Below are positions 27,316 through 34,889 of a stretch of DNA of 40,650 nt, one piece after another. Position 1 is the stretch's first letter; every line of letters starts with the position of its first letter. Both the position numbers and the translations under genes were made by a program. Below the pieces are notes generated by a model. That model saw only the letters and a program-made list of their open reading frames with translations. It searched no databases and was not told where the DNA came from. Origin of the DNA: Bacteroidota bacterium (GTDB lineage Bacteria; Bacteroidota; Bacteroidia; Cytophagales; Cyclobacteriaceae); contig JAEZDW010000111.1 in the NCBI GenBank assembly GCA_023417955.1, positions 1 through 40,650 on the forward strand, in the 5' to 3' direction.

Positions 27316-27735
27316 CTACTCGCCATAGTACTCAACATAATTGCGTGGAGTTTCATAAAGTCGGAGGCTGTGAAGTTGTCCGAATTTCGTGATGAAGGGC
27401 AACCTGCTGTTCAGTATCTTCCATATTTCCACGATAAGTGTTTCACAGCTGCAGAGTTTGCCTGCCATGAAGTCTACATCTGTGTTGAGGTTTTTGTGAT
27501 CAAGCTTTTCAATCACCTCATCGCGGATAAGGGTACTTAGTTTCTTAAGATCGACAACAAAACCGGTTTCCGGATCGGGGTTTCCCTTGACAGTGACAAT
27601 AAGCTCAAAATTGTGCCCATGCCAGTTTTCGTTCGCGCAGGGCCCAAAAACCTCACGATTCCGTTCCGCAGACCAGGCGGGATTATACAGCTTATGGGCT
27701 GCATTGAAGTGTTCCTTTCTCGATACGTAGATCAT
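27316..27735 (-). CDS. 6-pyruvoyl-tetrahydropterin synthase / QueD family enzyme (PTPS-II-like motif)
   Basis: A 139-residue protein. The frame extends to 27753, but the ATG at 27735 begins the conserved MIYVSRKEHFNAAHKL. Zinc ligands are His14 (FNAAH) and His39/His41 (HGH). The catalytic cysteine Cys33 is spaced CxxxxxHGH (CANENWHGH). Further landmarks are LDHKNLN, CETLIVEIW and the final LYETPRNYVEYYGE. The five-residue Cys-His spacing and the LDHKNLN/YETxxN-Y-GE blocks resemble animal-type PTPS-II more than QueD, which has CxxxHGH. It therefore may make 6-pyruvoyl-tetrahydropterin (tetrahydrobiopterin route) rather than the 6-carboxy product of the queuosine pathway. No other pterin or queuosine gene is nearby. 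It leads lpxB by 24 bp. Confidence 0.9.
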   Translation of the reverse strand: MIYVSRKEHFNAAHKLYNPAWSAERNREVFGPCANENWHGHNFELIVTVKGNPDPETGFVVDLKKLSTLIRDEVIEKLDHKNLNTDVDFMAGKLCSCETLIVEIWKILNSRLPFITKFGQLHSLRLYETPRNYVEYYGE

Positions 27736-27750
27736 ACTCGACTTTCGGCA

Positions 27751-27758
27751 CAAATATA
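27751..27758 (-). promoter_or_regulatory. Possible -7 box upstream of the PTPS/lpxB pair
   Basis: TATATTTG on the minus strand fits the TAnnTTTG consensus and is identical to the predicted xus -7 box. A start near 27745 would give a leader of only about 10 nt. No TTG is found at the expected -33 distance, so the call is tentative. Confidence 0.4.
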
Positions 27759-27838
27759 CGGAATCGGGATACAGATTGGAGGAATGAACATGGCCCGACT
27801 ATTTCGGCCTCCTTTGATAAATTTTGCAAAGCCTGAGC

Positions 27839-29455
27839 CTATTCCGGCCTCACAACCTCAAACTCGGTTCTCATTACGAACCGTTTATTGCCGGAAACGC
27901 CGGCCAATTCAACTACGTACACACCCGTATCATCGCTCGTTGTAAAACTGATAGAAACACCAGCATCAACGGAGACCAGCGGCCTGTAAAAGAGCACATG
28001 CCGGAGGTCGGGAATCCGCGGGCCGGGACTTGAACCTGCCTTTGAAAAGCTATCCTGCTTATTCACACCCTGGACCCGCAGTGCGTTCTCAGAATCAATT
28101 CTGGTTGCAGCCGGATTAGTCGTCTCAATAGCCAAAACTCCATTCGCACCAATGTCTCCAAAACGGCCCAGATACCTTGACGATCTCAGCACGACGATCT
28201 TCTTTATCGAATGCGGATTCAGCTGCATTACCGCGTTAGTATTATTCGTCATAATTCCGTTAACTATAAAAACCGGGTCACGCTCTCCATAACCCTGCAA
28301 GTCTTTCAGGAAAATCCTCATTCGGTATGAATCAGCTTCCTTCCGAACCTTCACCATAGGAACAACATTCAGGATAATTTCTTCCATGGATTTGAAGGGC
28401 TCATACTTTTCCATTCGAACTTCATGATCGCCTTCAGGAAGATCTACCTCCACAGTGTTGCCTTTTTGACTTGCCGAAGTAAAAAAGCTAAAGGATTTTT
28501 GAATCACCTGGCGTTGGCGATTGTAGACAGTAAATTCATCCTTACCTCCAAATCGGGGCTTCACAGATTCGTCTGTTGACACCGATGGTTCCACAAGAAC
28601 GACTTTGTAATCATCAAGAATTCTGTCACGACGGCTTATTACATAAAAGACATCCTGCGAAGCGAAATTCTGGAACAACGGAAACCGGAAAGTACCATTG
28701 GAAGAAGTTAATACCGGGTAGACCTGATCATAACTGTTCAGATAAAACGTTACACGCAATGAGTCGGGCGCGGGCTCACCTGTTTGTTTTTGTACGACCT
28801 GCCCGGCAAAGTAGGACGGATACTTAAGGTTGTGCAACAGGTTCAGACTATCATTCAGGCTGACAGAACTTGACTCGTTAAGATTATACAATATTGATTT
28901 TCCGGGAAACAGACTTTTTCTGTACACACTTACGGAAACGACTACGGGTTCGCCTGCCTGATTTGGAAATGGACTAACTTCGAAATTGACCGGCTCGCGT
29001 GTAGCGTACGTACGTTTAAGTCCCTTCAATTCTGCTGCTGTCGAATCGACTGCAGCAGGCGAAGTACTGACAACACGCAACTCACCGGCTATAGGAAAAT
29101 CGCAGCTGTAGGGAATAATCTTCTGCTTCGTGCCGTACTCAAGAAACAATACAAGTTTGTAGACGCCAGGTTCAATATCTGCAGGAATAATGAATCGATT
29201 GAATGCGACGCCATTCTCAAACCAGAAACGTTCGTGCATTCGTTCAATGTTGTTATTATCCATCAATACGATATCGACAAGGGCACGGCGTTCGAAACCG
29301 GTCTTATTTGCAAACAAATGTCCGGCGAAGAACGCTGTATCGCCAGGGGCATATTGAGGCTGGCTGAAAACCAACACGGCGCCGACGTCATTGTCAGAAG
29401 GCGACTCACCAATGCCTGAAAGTGTTGATAGTATGAGAAGGAGGACGGTCAGCAT
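27839..29455 (-). CDS. MG2-like domain protein with a stand-alone TonB plug-like domain
   Basis: A 538-residue exported protein with a short signal (MLTVLLLILSTLSGIG). The first domain (residues about 28-105; FSQPQYAPGDTAFFAGHLF) resembles the MG2-type domain in Bacteroidota proteins linked to TonB receptors. A middle region includes a CarboxypepD_reg-like segment (SYFAGQVVQKQTGEPAPDSL; SSNGTFRFPLF). Near residues 400-450, FIVNGIMTNNTNAVMQLNPH, SIKKIVVLRSSRYLGRFG and ANGVLAIETTNP look like a TonB-receptor plug, but no beta-barrel follows. It is the last gene of a three-gene cluster, 3 bp after the DUF4249 gene. The partner is probably the receptor at 30540-33221. What it binds is unknown. Confidence 0.75.
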   Translation of the reverse strand: MLTVLLLILSTLSGIGESPSDNDVGAVLVFSQPQYAPGDTAFFAGHLFANKTGFERRALVDIVLMDNNNIERMHERFWFENGVAFNRFIIPADIEPGVYKLVLFLEYGTKQKIIPYSCDFPIAGELRVVSTSPAAVDSTAAELKGLKRTYATREPVNFEVSPFPNQAGEPVVVSVSVYRKSLFPGKSILYNLNESSSVSLNDSLNLLHNLKYPSYFAGQVVQKQTGEPAPDSLRVTFYLNSYDQVYPVLTSSNGTFRFPLFQNFASQDVFYVISRRDRILDDYKVVLVEPSVSTDESVKPRFGGKDEFTVYNRQRQVIQKSFSFFTSASQKGNTVEVDLPEGDHEVRMEKYEPFKSMEEIILNVVPMVKVRKEADSYRMRIFLKDLQGYGERDPVFIVNGIMTNNTNAVMQLNPHSIKKIVVLRSSRYLGRFGDIGANGVLAIETTNPAATRIDSENALRVQGVNKQDSFSKAGSSPGPRIPDLRHVLFYRPLVSVDAGVSISFTTSDDTGVYVVELAGVSGNKRFVMRTEFEVVRPE

Positions 29456-29458
29456 ATT

Positions 29459-30538
29459 TTACCAGAATGGGGGTCTTTCCGTTGTGGGATTCTTAAAGTA
29501 GTCAAGGCAACTGAAAGGAACGAGCTCAGGTTCTCCTGGTTCATAAGGGATAGACGCGGGGTCGATGTAGTGCGTGTATGTTGTTACTGCAGAGACACTG
29601 AATATTCCCAGCACTTCTTCATCAGGATCGGTTGTGCAGGTCATATTACCTCGAACGCGGAATGCATTTGGCTGAAACAGATCAGTCGATCCTTTCTGTT
29701 GCTTTTCAACAAGGTTCCAAAAATCGTATACTTCCTCTGACAGGCTGAACTGATCAACCTCGATATAATACTTTTCGTAAAAGTGCATTGCGGACAGGGG
29801 AATCGAGCCAAGGAACTGGTCGTTGAAGTCAAGTTCATTTGCGAATGAATTCTGCGAAACAAATGCGCCCTCGCTGTAGTTGTAAGACCAGCAAATGCAA
29901 CAGGTGCACTCTCCAACCTGAACGAGTTGACCATTCTGAATGAGATAACCGCTGCAGGGCTCAGGCTCCGGAATCGCTCCTCCGGGTGTTAGTCTTACTT
30001 TCTGTTCAGGGTTTGCCTTTGTCGTGTGGATTGTCGTCCATCTCCAACGAAGAAGGTTGTCGTAACCCACTTCACCCCTTGCGTCAACATAAATATCAAG
30101 TCTTGGACCGTCTGACGAGGATTGATTCAATGCCAGGTCAAGCTCCTCGATTTGCCCCGCAGGCTTGATCGTTTGCAGAGGTGATTCATATTCGCGATCA
30201 GCGGACATAATGTGAAGTTTATACGCCTTCCCGATTTCTCCTGTCAATTCGGGACCTGAGCGATAACGCCCCGAAGCAAACTCGGTCAGGGCGTAGCTCG
30301 CGCCTTCGTCGTCTATGATTGAAACGGATGCCCCCTGGACCGGTTCGAATGCCGTCAGTTTCGACGTACCTAAGCGATGCGAATAATACAGACGCACTTC
30401 GTAGGGGCCTGGCTTGTCTGTCATCAGGCCATCTACGACGAGCACGCGTTTGCTATCGGATGCATCTGTAATGGTTAGTGGATCAACGCACGCCGCAACA
30501 ATAAAAAAGAGAAACAACGCCTTAGCAAATCGTCCCAT
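29459..30538 (-). CDS. DUF4249 lipoprotein
   Basis: A 359-residue lipoprotein with signal MGRFAKALFLFFIVAAC. It matches DUF4249: an N-terminal part with VLVVDGLMTDKPGPYEVRLY and ASVSIIDDEGASYALTEFAS, then YKLHI, then a cysteine-rich centre (CTCCICWSYNYSEG) and C-terminal blocks EVYDFWNLVEKQQKGSTDLF and VLGIFSVSAVTTY. DUF4249 genes regularly lie next to STN/CarboxypepD-type TonB receptors in Bacteroidota, and here the gene is one base after the receptor. It probably acts as the surface or periplasmic accessory lipoprotein of that receptor, in a SusD-like role, but its ligand is unknown. The final residues are ERPPFW. Confidence 0.9.
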   Translation of the reverse strand: MGRFAKALFLFFIVAACVDPLTITDASDSKRVLVVDGLMTDKPGPYEVRLYYSHRLGTSKLTAFEPVQGASVSIIDDEGASYALTEFASGRYRSGPELTGEIGKAYKLHIMSADREYESPLQTIKPAGQIEELDLALNQSSSDGPRLDIYVDARGEVGYDNLLRWRWTTIHTTKANPEQKVRLTPGGAIPEPEPCSGYLIQNGQLVQVGECTCCICWSYNYSEGAFVSQNSFANELDFNDQFLGSIPLSAMHFYEKYYIEVDQFSLSEEVYDFWNLVEKQQKGSTDLFQPNAFRVRGNMTCTTDPDEEVLGIFSVSAVTTYTHYIDPASIPYEPGEPELVPFSCLDYFKNPTTERPPFW

Positions 30539-30539
30539 A

Positions 30540-33221
30540 TCAGAACTTGATTTTATATGCTATCGATGGAACCGGAATTCCGATCAATGCAATTTGTTTT
30601 GGTTTAACAGCTCCAGACACGTTGTATTCGAAGAAAGCTGAATAAGGATTTTTTCTTCCGTACACGTTATAAACAGAGAGCGACCATTCCCCTGTAATCC
30701 GTTTGCTCTTTTTGTTACTGCCTTCGACAACCAAAGCCAGGTCGAGCCGGTGGTAGTCGTCAAGCCGGTAGTTATTTCGTTCCGTGAAGTCGATTACCGG
30801 CACGTGATTGACTTCATACGCCGCGATCGGAACCGAAATTGGTCTTCCGGTGCGGTAGGTGAATATACCGGAGAAGAAAGCTTTACGCGCAATCTGGTAG
30901 CGCCAGTCGATATTCAAAATGTTCGGCTGATCATAGTTTGCCGCATACCAATCGCCGTTGTTAATTTTCTCACGTTCAAATTGTCCGTTAATCTTACGAA
31001 GTGAACGTGAATAGGTGTAGTTGATCCTGCCTTCCAATCTGCCTTTTGTTTTTGCCAATGTAACCTCGACTCCATACGCTTTGCCAATACCCTGAAGAAG
31101 TGACGTTTCAAGAGCAGGGTTCAGAATAAGGTTGGCGCCGTCTTTGAAATCAGGAATATTTTTTATGTGCTTATAAAATGATTCGACGGAAAACTGATAA
31201 CCCCGTTTGCCATCTTTCGATATGCCAAAAGAGAACTGGTCAGCTATTTGGGGTTTGAAGTATGTATCACTCGATTGCCAGATATCGGTTGGTGTAACGG
31301 TAGCGGTATTCGAAACGAGGTGCAGGTATTGATATATCCTGTTGAATCCCAACTTAAGCGATGCATTCGGAGTTAACGAGTATCGCACCGAAAGCCGCGG
31401 CTCCGGTCCGCCATACGTCTTTACGACACCTCCGTCATGCACAACAGAATCAGTTATGTTTCGCGGTTCACGCGGACGGTCAGGCAAATACTGATAGACT
31501 AGATCTTTTCCAATCCGGTTATAAAGCGTAAGTCGAACTCCCGCCTCTACGGTAAACCTGTCTGCCGGTGTGAAGCTATCGCTTATGTAAATGGCTGACT
31601 CTACAGAAGTTTCGCGGGGCATTGAAATATTTCTGCTGTTGGACTCTGAAGAAGTAGCCGAAAGGTCTCCGGGTTTAAGCATATACAGCGTGTGCTGAGT
31701 ACCCAATGTGATTTTGTGTTTTCCTTCCTGAACCACCTCAAAATTTAACGACGGATACGTAATGCCATACTTAAGTTTATACGAAGTTTCAGGCTGGGGC
31801 TCACTAACCTGGTATGCATACCTGCCAACGTTGAAGCCAACGTTAAAGTACCTGTCATATCCAAGCATACGGTCGTAACGAACTCCGAATGCAAGATTCT
31901 GCCATCTGTTCAATGTATCATTCACCAACCTGAACTGGTCGTCACTCGCATACAAGGTAGCTGATAGCCTTTCGTTTTCCGAGAGCTTCCTGGTATATCG
32001 GATGGATGCATCGTAAAATTGCATTGAGCTTTCGCGGATGTCGTCATAGTTTTTATGGAGCGCATTGAGTAACCAGTTTCCATAACTGCCACGGAGCGAA
32101 ATCATGATTGATGATTCATCCTTCTTGATTGGCCCGCCAACGGTTATGCTACTTGAAATCAGACCTGCTTCTATTTCACCGCCCCAACGTTCGTAGCTGC
32201 CTTCCCTCGAACCGAGACTGAGCACGGATGAGACACGTCCGCCATACTCTGCAGGAATACCGCCCTTGTAAAATGAAATATCCTGAATAGCATTGGAATT
32301 GAAGGCAGAAAAGAAACCGAAAGCATGAGACGCATTAAAAATCGGAATTCCATCAATAAGGATAAGGTTTTGGTCAACACTTCCGCCCCTTACATTGAAC
32401 CCTGTGGATGCTTCACTTGTTGATGAAACTCCGGCCTGAATTTGCAATGACTTCACGATGTCCGCGGTACCGAGAAAAGAAGGCGAACGTGTCAGTTCTA
32501 CTTTTCGAATTGGTGTAAATCCGATTCTGCGGTTGACAATGTTTTGATCAGAAACAACGACTTCATCGAGGACGATAGACTTCTCGACCATGGGGACCTT
32601 AAAATTGCCACTCTCATAAGCATCGAGGCTCACCATATATTCGTCGAAGTTTGGTGCGTTGAACGTGAGCAAATATTCACCAGGCGGAACGACAATTTCA
32701 AAGCGGCCTTCATGATCGGAGGTTGTCTTTACGCCGGCGCCATCCAATGTTACAAACGCCCCCGGAAGGGCGGCCTGTTCAAATTTGTTGATCACAGTTC
32801 CCCTTACTACGACCTTCTGACCCGGACGTATGTTCTCATTGGAACCGAGAACAACTTTTTCGATCTGCACCTTTCTTTCCGAAGCCGCCTTGAGGATTTC
32901 GTCTTGTCTTAGTGTTCGCTCAGGATCCTTAAAAAGGATGACAGCATAATCATGGAGGAGGACAAAACTAATTTCGGATCCCTCCAGCGTTCGGCTGAGA
33001 ATAGCATTCAGGGAAAGCTTGTTAAGTTCTTTTGGAACAACGTATGGTTTGATCCACTCTTCCATGAAGAAAAATCTGAGCGGTGTTTTTTCTTCAAGGT
33101 CTTCAATGAACTCGATGAGTGGCTTGTCGTCCTGAACTTCAACAGTTTGGTTTAGTTGAGCAGAGACGTAGAAGCACGATAACAATACAAGAAGTAAAGT
33201 GAATAAAAATCCCCGCATCAT
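30540..33221 (-). CDS. TonB-dependent receptor with STN-like and CarboxypepD_reg domains
   Basis: An 893-residue outer-membrane receptor. After the signal (MMRGFLFTLLLVLLSCFYVSAQ) residues about 25-100 form an STN-like secretin/TonB short domain (PLIEFIEDLEEKTPLRFFFM; LSLNAILSRTLEGSEISF). A CarboxypepD_reg-like domain follows at about 135-210 (VVRGTVINKFEQAALPGAFV), then the plug (FNVRGGSVDQNLILIDGIPI; ISFYKGGIPAEYGGRVSSVL) and the barrel, ending PSIAYKIKF. STN domains often signal to sigma/anti-sigma pairs, but none is present here. It heads the cluster with DUF4249 (1-bp gap) and the plug-like protein (3-bp gap). Substrate unknown. Two adjacent ATGs exist at the start. Confidence 0.93.
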   Translation of the reverse strand: MMRGFLFTLLLVLLSCFYVSAQLNQTVEVQDDKPLIEFIEDLEEKTPLRFFFMEEWIKPYVVPKELNKLSLNAILSRTLEGSEISFVLLHDYAVILFKDPERTLRQDEILKAASERKVQIEKVVLGSNENIRPGQKVVVRGTVINKFEQAALPGAFVTLDGAGVKTTSDHEGRFEIVVPPGEYLLTFNAPNFDEYMVSLDAYESGNFKVPMVEKSIVLDEVVVSDQNIVNRRIGFTPIRKVELTRSPSFLGTADIVKSLQIQAGVSSTSEASTGFNVRGGSVDQNLILIDGIPIFNASHAFGFFSAFNSNAIQDISFYKGGIPAEYGGRVSSVLSLGSREGSYERWGGEIEAGLISSSITVGGPIKKDESSIMISLRGSYGNWLLNALHKNYDDIRESSMQFYDASIRYTRKLSENERLSATLYASDDQFRLVNDTLNRWQNLAFGVRYDRMLGYDRYFNVGFNVGRYAYQVSEPQPETSYKLKYGITYPSLNFEVVQEGKHKITLGTQHTLYMLKPGDLSATSSESNSRNISMPRETSVESAIYISDSFTPADRFTVEAGVRLTLYNRIGKDLVYQYLPDRPREPRNITDSVVHDGGVVKTYGGPEPRLSVRYSLTPNASLKLGFNRIYQYLHLVSNTATVTPTDIWQSSDTYFKPQIADQFSFGISKDGKRGYQFSVESFYKHIKNIPDFKDGANLILNPALETSLLQGIGKAYGVEVTLAKTKGRLEGRINYTYSRSLRKINGQFEREKINNGDWYAANYDQPNILNIDWRYQIARKAFFSGIFTYRTGRPISVPIAAYEVNHVPVIDFTERNNYRLDDYHRLDLALVVEGSNKKSKRITGEWSLSVYNVYGRKNPYSAFFEYNVSGAVKPKQIALIGIPVPSIAYKIKF

Positions 33222-33243
33222 CAGCGCAAAAGAAGGTACAACT

Positions 33244-33285
33244 CAAAAATAAGAAGGAGTAAACTTGTCCTGAACACAGGACAGG
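33244..33285 (-). promoter_or_regulatory. Possible promoter with overlapping dyad upstream of the STN-type receptor
   Basis: Minus-strand TATTTTTG (33251-33244) fits the -7 consensus, 22 bases upstream of the start codon. A dyad, TGTCCTG-AACA-CAGGACA (33266-33283), with two more pairs outside counting a G-T, lies where the -33 box should be; no TTG is seen there. The dyad could be an operator or a leader hairpin. Confidence 0.4.
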
Positions 33286-33294
33286 ATAAACGGC

Positions 33295-33330
33295 AAAAAA
33301 AAAGAGGGTATGAAAATTCATACCCTCTTT
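33295..33330 (-). terminator. Intrinsic terminator of the first SusCD pair
   Basis: AAAGAGGGTATGAA (33301-33314) and TTCATACCCTCTTT (33317-33330) are perfectly complementary (14 bp, the innermost pairs probably opening to form the loop). On the minus strand the stem is followed by an unbroken U-tract (A-run 33295-33303 on plus). It begins 14 bases after the SusD stop codon and isolates this operon from the downstream receptor cluster. Confidence 0.9.
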
Positions 33331-33343
33331 GATTAATCATGCT

Positions 33344-34882
33344 TTATTCAACATCCCACCAGACGCGACCGGTCAAATCGTCAGCGGCAAAGCCCTGACG
33401 TGAGAGGGCCGCAGCGTGGTTAGCTGCATTCTGAGACGCTTCGTTCAGTCCGTACGCCTGTCTGCGCGGAATCTGAAGGTTCGGAGTCAGTGCGTTATCA
33501 GGAGCAGCCAGGTTCGGGAACCCGGTTCTTCTCCATTCAGACCAAGCTTCATAACCATTCGGGAACATCGCGATCCACTTTTGCGTGATGATTTGCTCAA
33601 GAGCATTGCCTGCGTCGAACGCAACAATGCTGTTCAGCATATAGTCATCGAAACCGTCTTCAACACCCCATTGTTCGAGTGAAGCATAGATGCCCTGCTC
33701 ATAGTATTCTTCTGCAGTCATCGCGTTGATCCACCCTCTGTGTGCACCTTCAGCAAGAATGAAGGCCACCTGGGCAGATGTGAAGATGTAGGCAGGAGAA
33801 TTCTGTTGACGGAATGTGCTTCCGAGGTAAGAAATCTGCGCAGCAGGAACCGATCCGGCTTGAGCTTCCGTGTAGCCATAAGGCATACCGATGTATGTAT
33901 CCGCAGTGTTCTCGATAGGATTAGCATATACAGGAAGACGAGGATCACGTGCTACATCCAACTGGCCAGTTTGTGACTTGTATGGATGGCTTGCACTGTA
34001 ATCAGCCTTGTGCGGGCTTTCATAACTATCAAGTTGCATCAGGTTCATCAGCGGATCCGCAATAGTCCAGTCGCGACGGCCAAGCGTAACGAAAGAGTTG
34101 TAATACGGATTCTCATAGGTCTGTACATTCAAATATCTGAAGCGGATGTTCTCCGAGTTGTCCAACGCGATAACACCGTCACTGAATGCATCAGCAAATT
34201 CTGTCGCCGCTGTGCTTGGGGCAACCTTTGACAGTCTGAGTGCTGCGTTAAGACGGATTGTGTTCGCGAATTTAATCCAAAGGCTCATGTCTCCGCCAAG
34301 CAGTGCATCGCCAGCAACGCTGTTGTCGCTGACATCAATCATTGCTGCTGCATCTTTAAGAGATTGGATGCTCTTCTCATAAATCTGCTGTTGTGTATCA
34401 AACACCGGACGAAGTAAACCTTCAGTACCCTTCAGGGCTTCTTCGTAAGGCAAATCGCCCCAGCGGTCAGTCATGTGCAGGTAATAGTATGCCATGAGAA
34501 TCTTCGCCATCGCGATTTGATTCTCATTCTTACCATCAATTGAAACTCCATCCTTTTGAGCCTCATCGGTATTCATGTCGATGATCTTTTTCAAGTCCAT
34601 CAACGGGCCACTATAAAATCCATCGCTCGCAAAGTTGATGGTCTGATAGTTATCTCCTGAGGTGTACTGCTTATTAGCCACGTACTGTGCATACAAAGCA
34701 GCCTGTGTGGAGAGGTTAATGCCTCCTAGCGAAATTATCGCATTGGTAAGCAGCGCGCTGGTCCGGGGAGTAGTTGACTGGTTTGGATTGACGTTAATCT
34801 CAGGCAACTCATCCCATGTACAAGACGCCACGACAAACGTAAGTGCCAGCGGCAGTCCTGTTAATATTCTTTTTACATTCAT
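33344..34882 (-). CDS. SusD-like lipoprotein of the SusD-like_2 type
   Basis: A 512-residue lipoprotein with signal MNVKRILTGLPLALTFVVASC. The family order is visible: NVNPNQSTTPRTSALLTNAI after the anchor, LMAYYYLHMTDRWGDLPYEEA (the YxxxxDxxGDxPY block), LWIKFANTIRLNAALRLSKV, RDWTIADPLMNLM, RDPRLPVYANP, AQVAFILAEGAHRGWI, ITQKWIAMFPNGYEAWSEWR, RRQAYGLNEASQNAAN, and the closing WWDVE. These mark the SusD-like_2 subgroup rather than the classic SusD type seen in the xus locus. It follows its SusC by 7 bp and is followed by a terminator. The ligand cannot be told; no carbohydrate-active enzyme is adjacent, and members of this subgroup can serve peptides or glycans. Confidence 0.93.
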   Translation of the reverse strand: MNVKRILTGLPLALTFVVASCTWDELPEINVNPNQSTTPRTSALLTNAIISLGGINLSTQAALYAQYVANKQYTSGDNYQTINFASDGFYSGPLMDLKKIIDMNTDEAQKDGVSIDGKNENQIAMAKILMAYYYLHMTDRWGDLPYEEALKGTEGLLRPVFDTQQQIYEKSIQSLKDAAAMIDVSDNSVAGDALLGGDMSLWIKFANTIRLNAALRLSKVAPSTAATEFADAFSDGVIALDNSENIRFRYLNVQTYENPYYNSFVTLGRRDWTIADPLMNLMQLDSYESPHKADYSASHPYKSQTGQLDVARDPRLPVYANPIENTADTYIGMPYGYTEAQAGSVPAAQISYLGSTFRQQNSPAYIFTSAQVAFILAEGAHRGWINAMTAEEYYEQGIYASLEQWGVEDGFDDYMLNSIVAFDAGNALEQIITQKWIAMFPNGYEAWSEWRRTGFPNLAAPDNALTPNLQIPRRQAYGLNEASQNAANHAAALSRQGFAADDLTGRVWWDVE

Positions 34883-34889
34883 AACTGCG

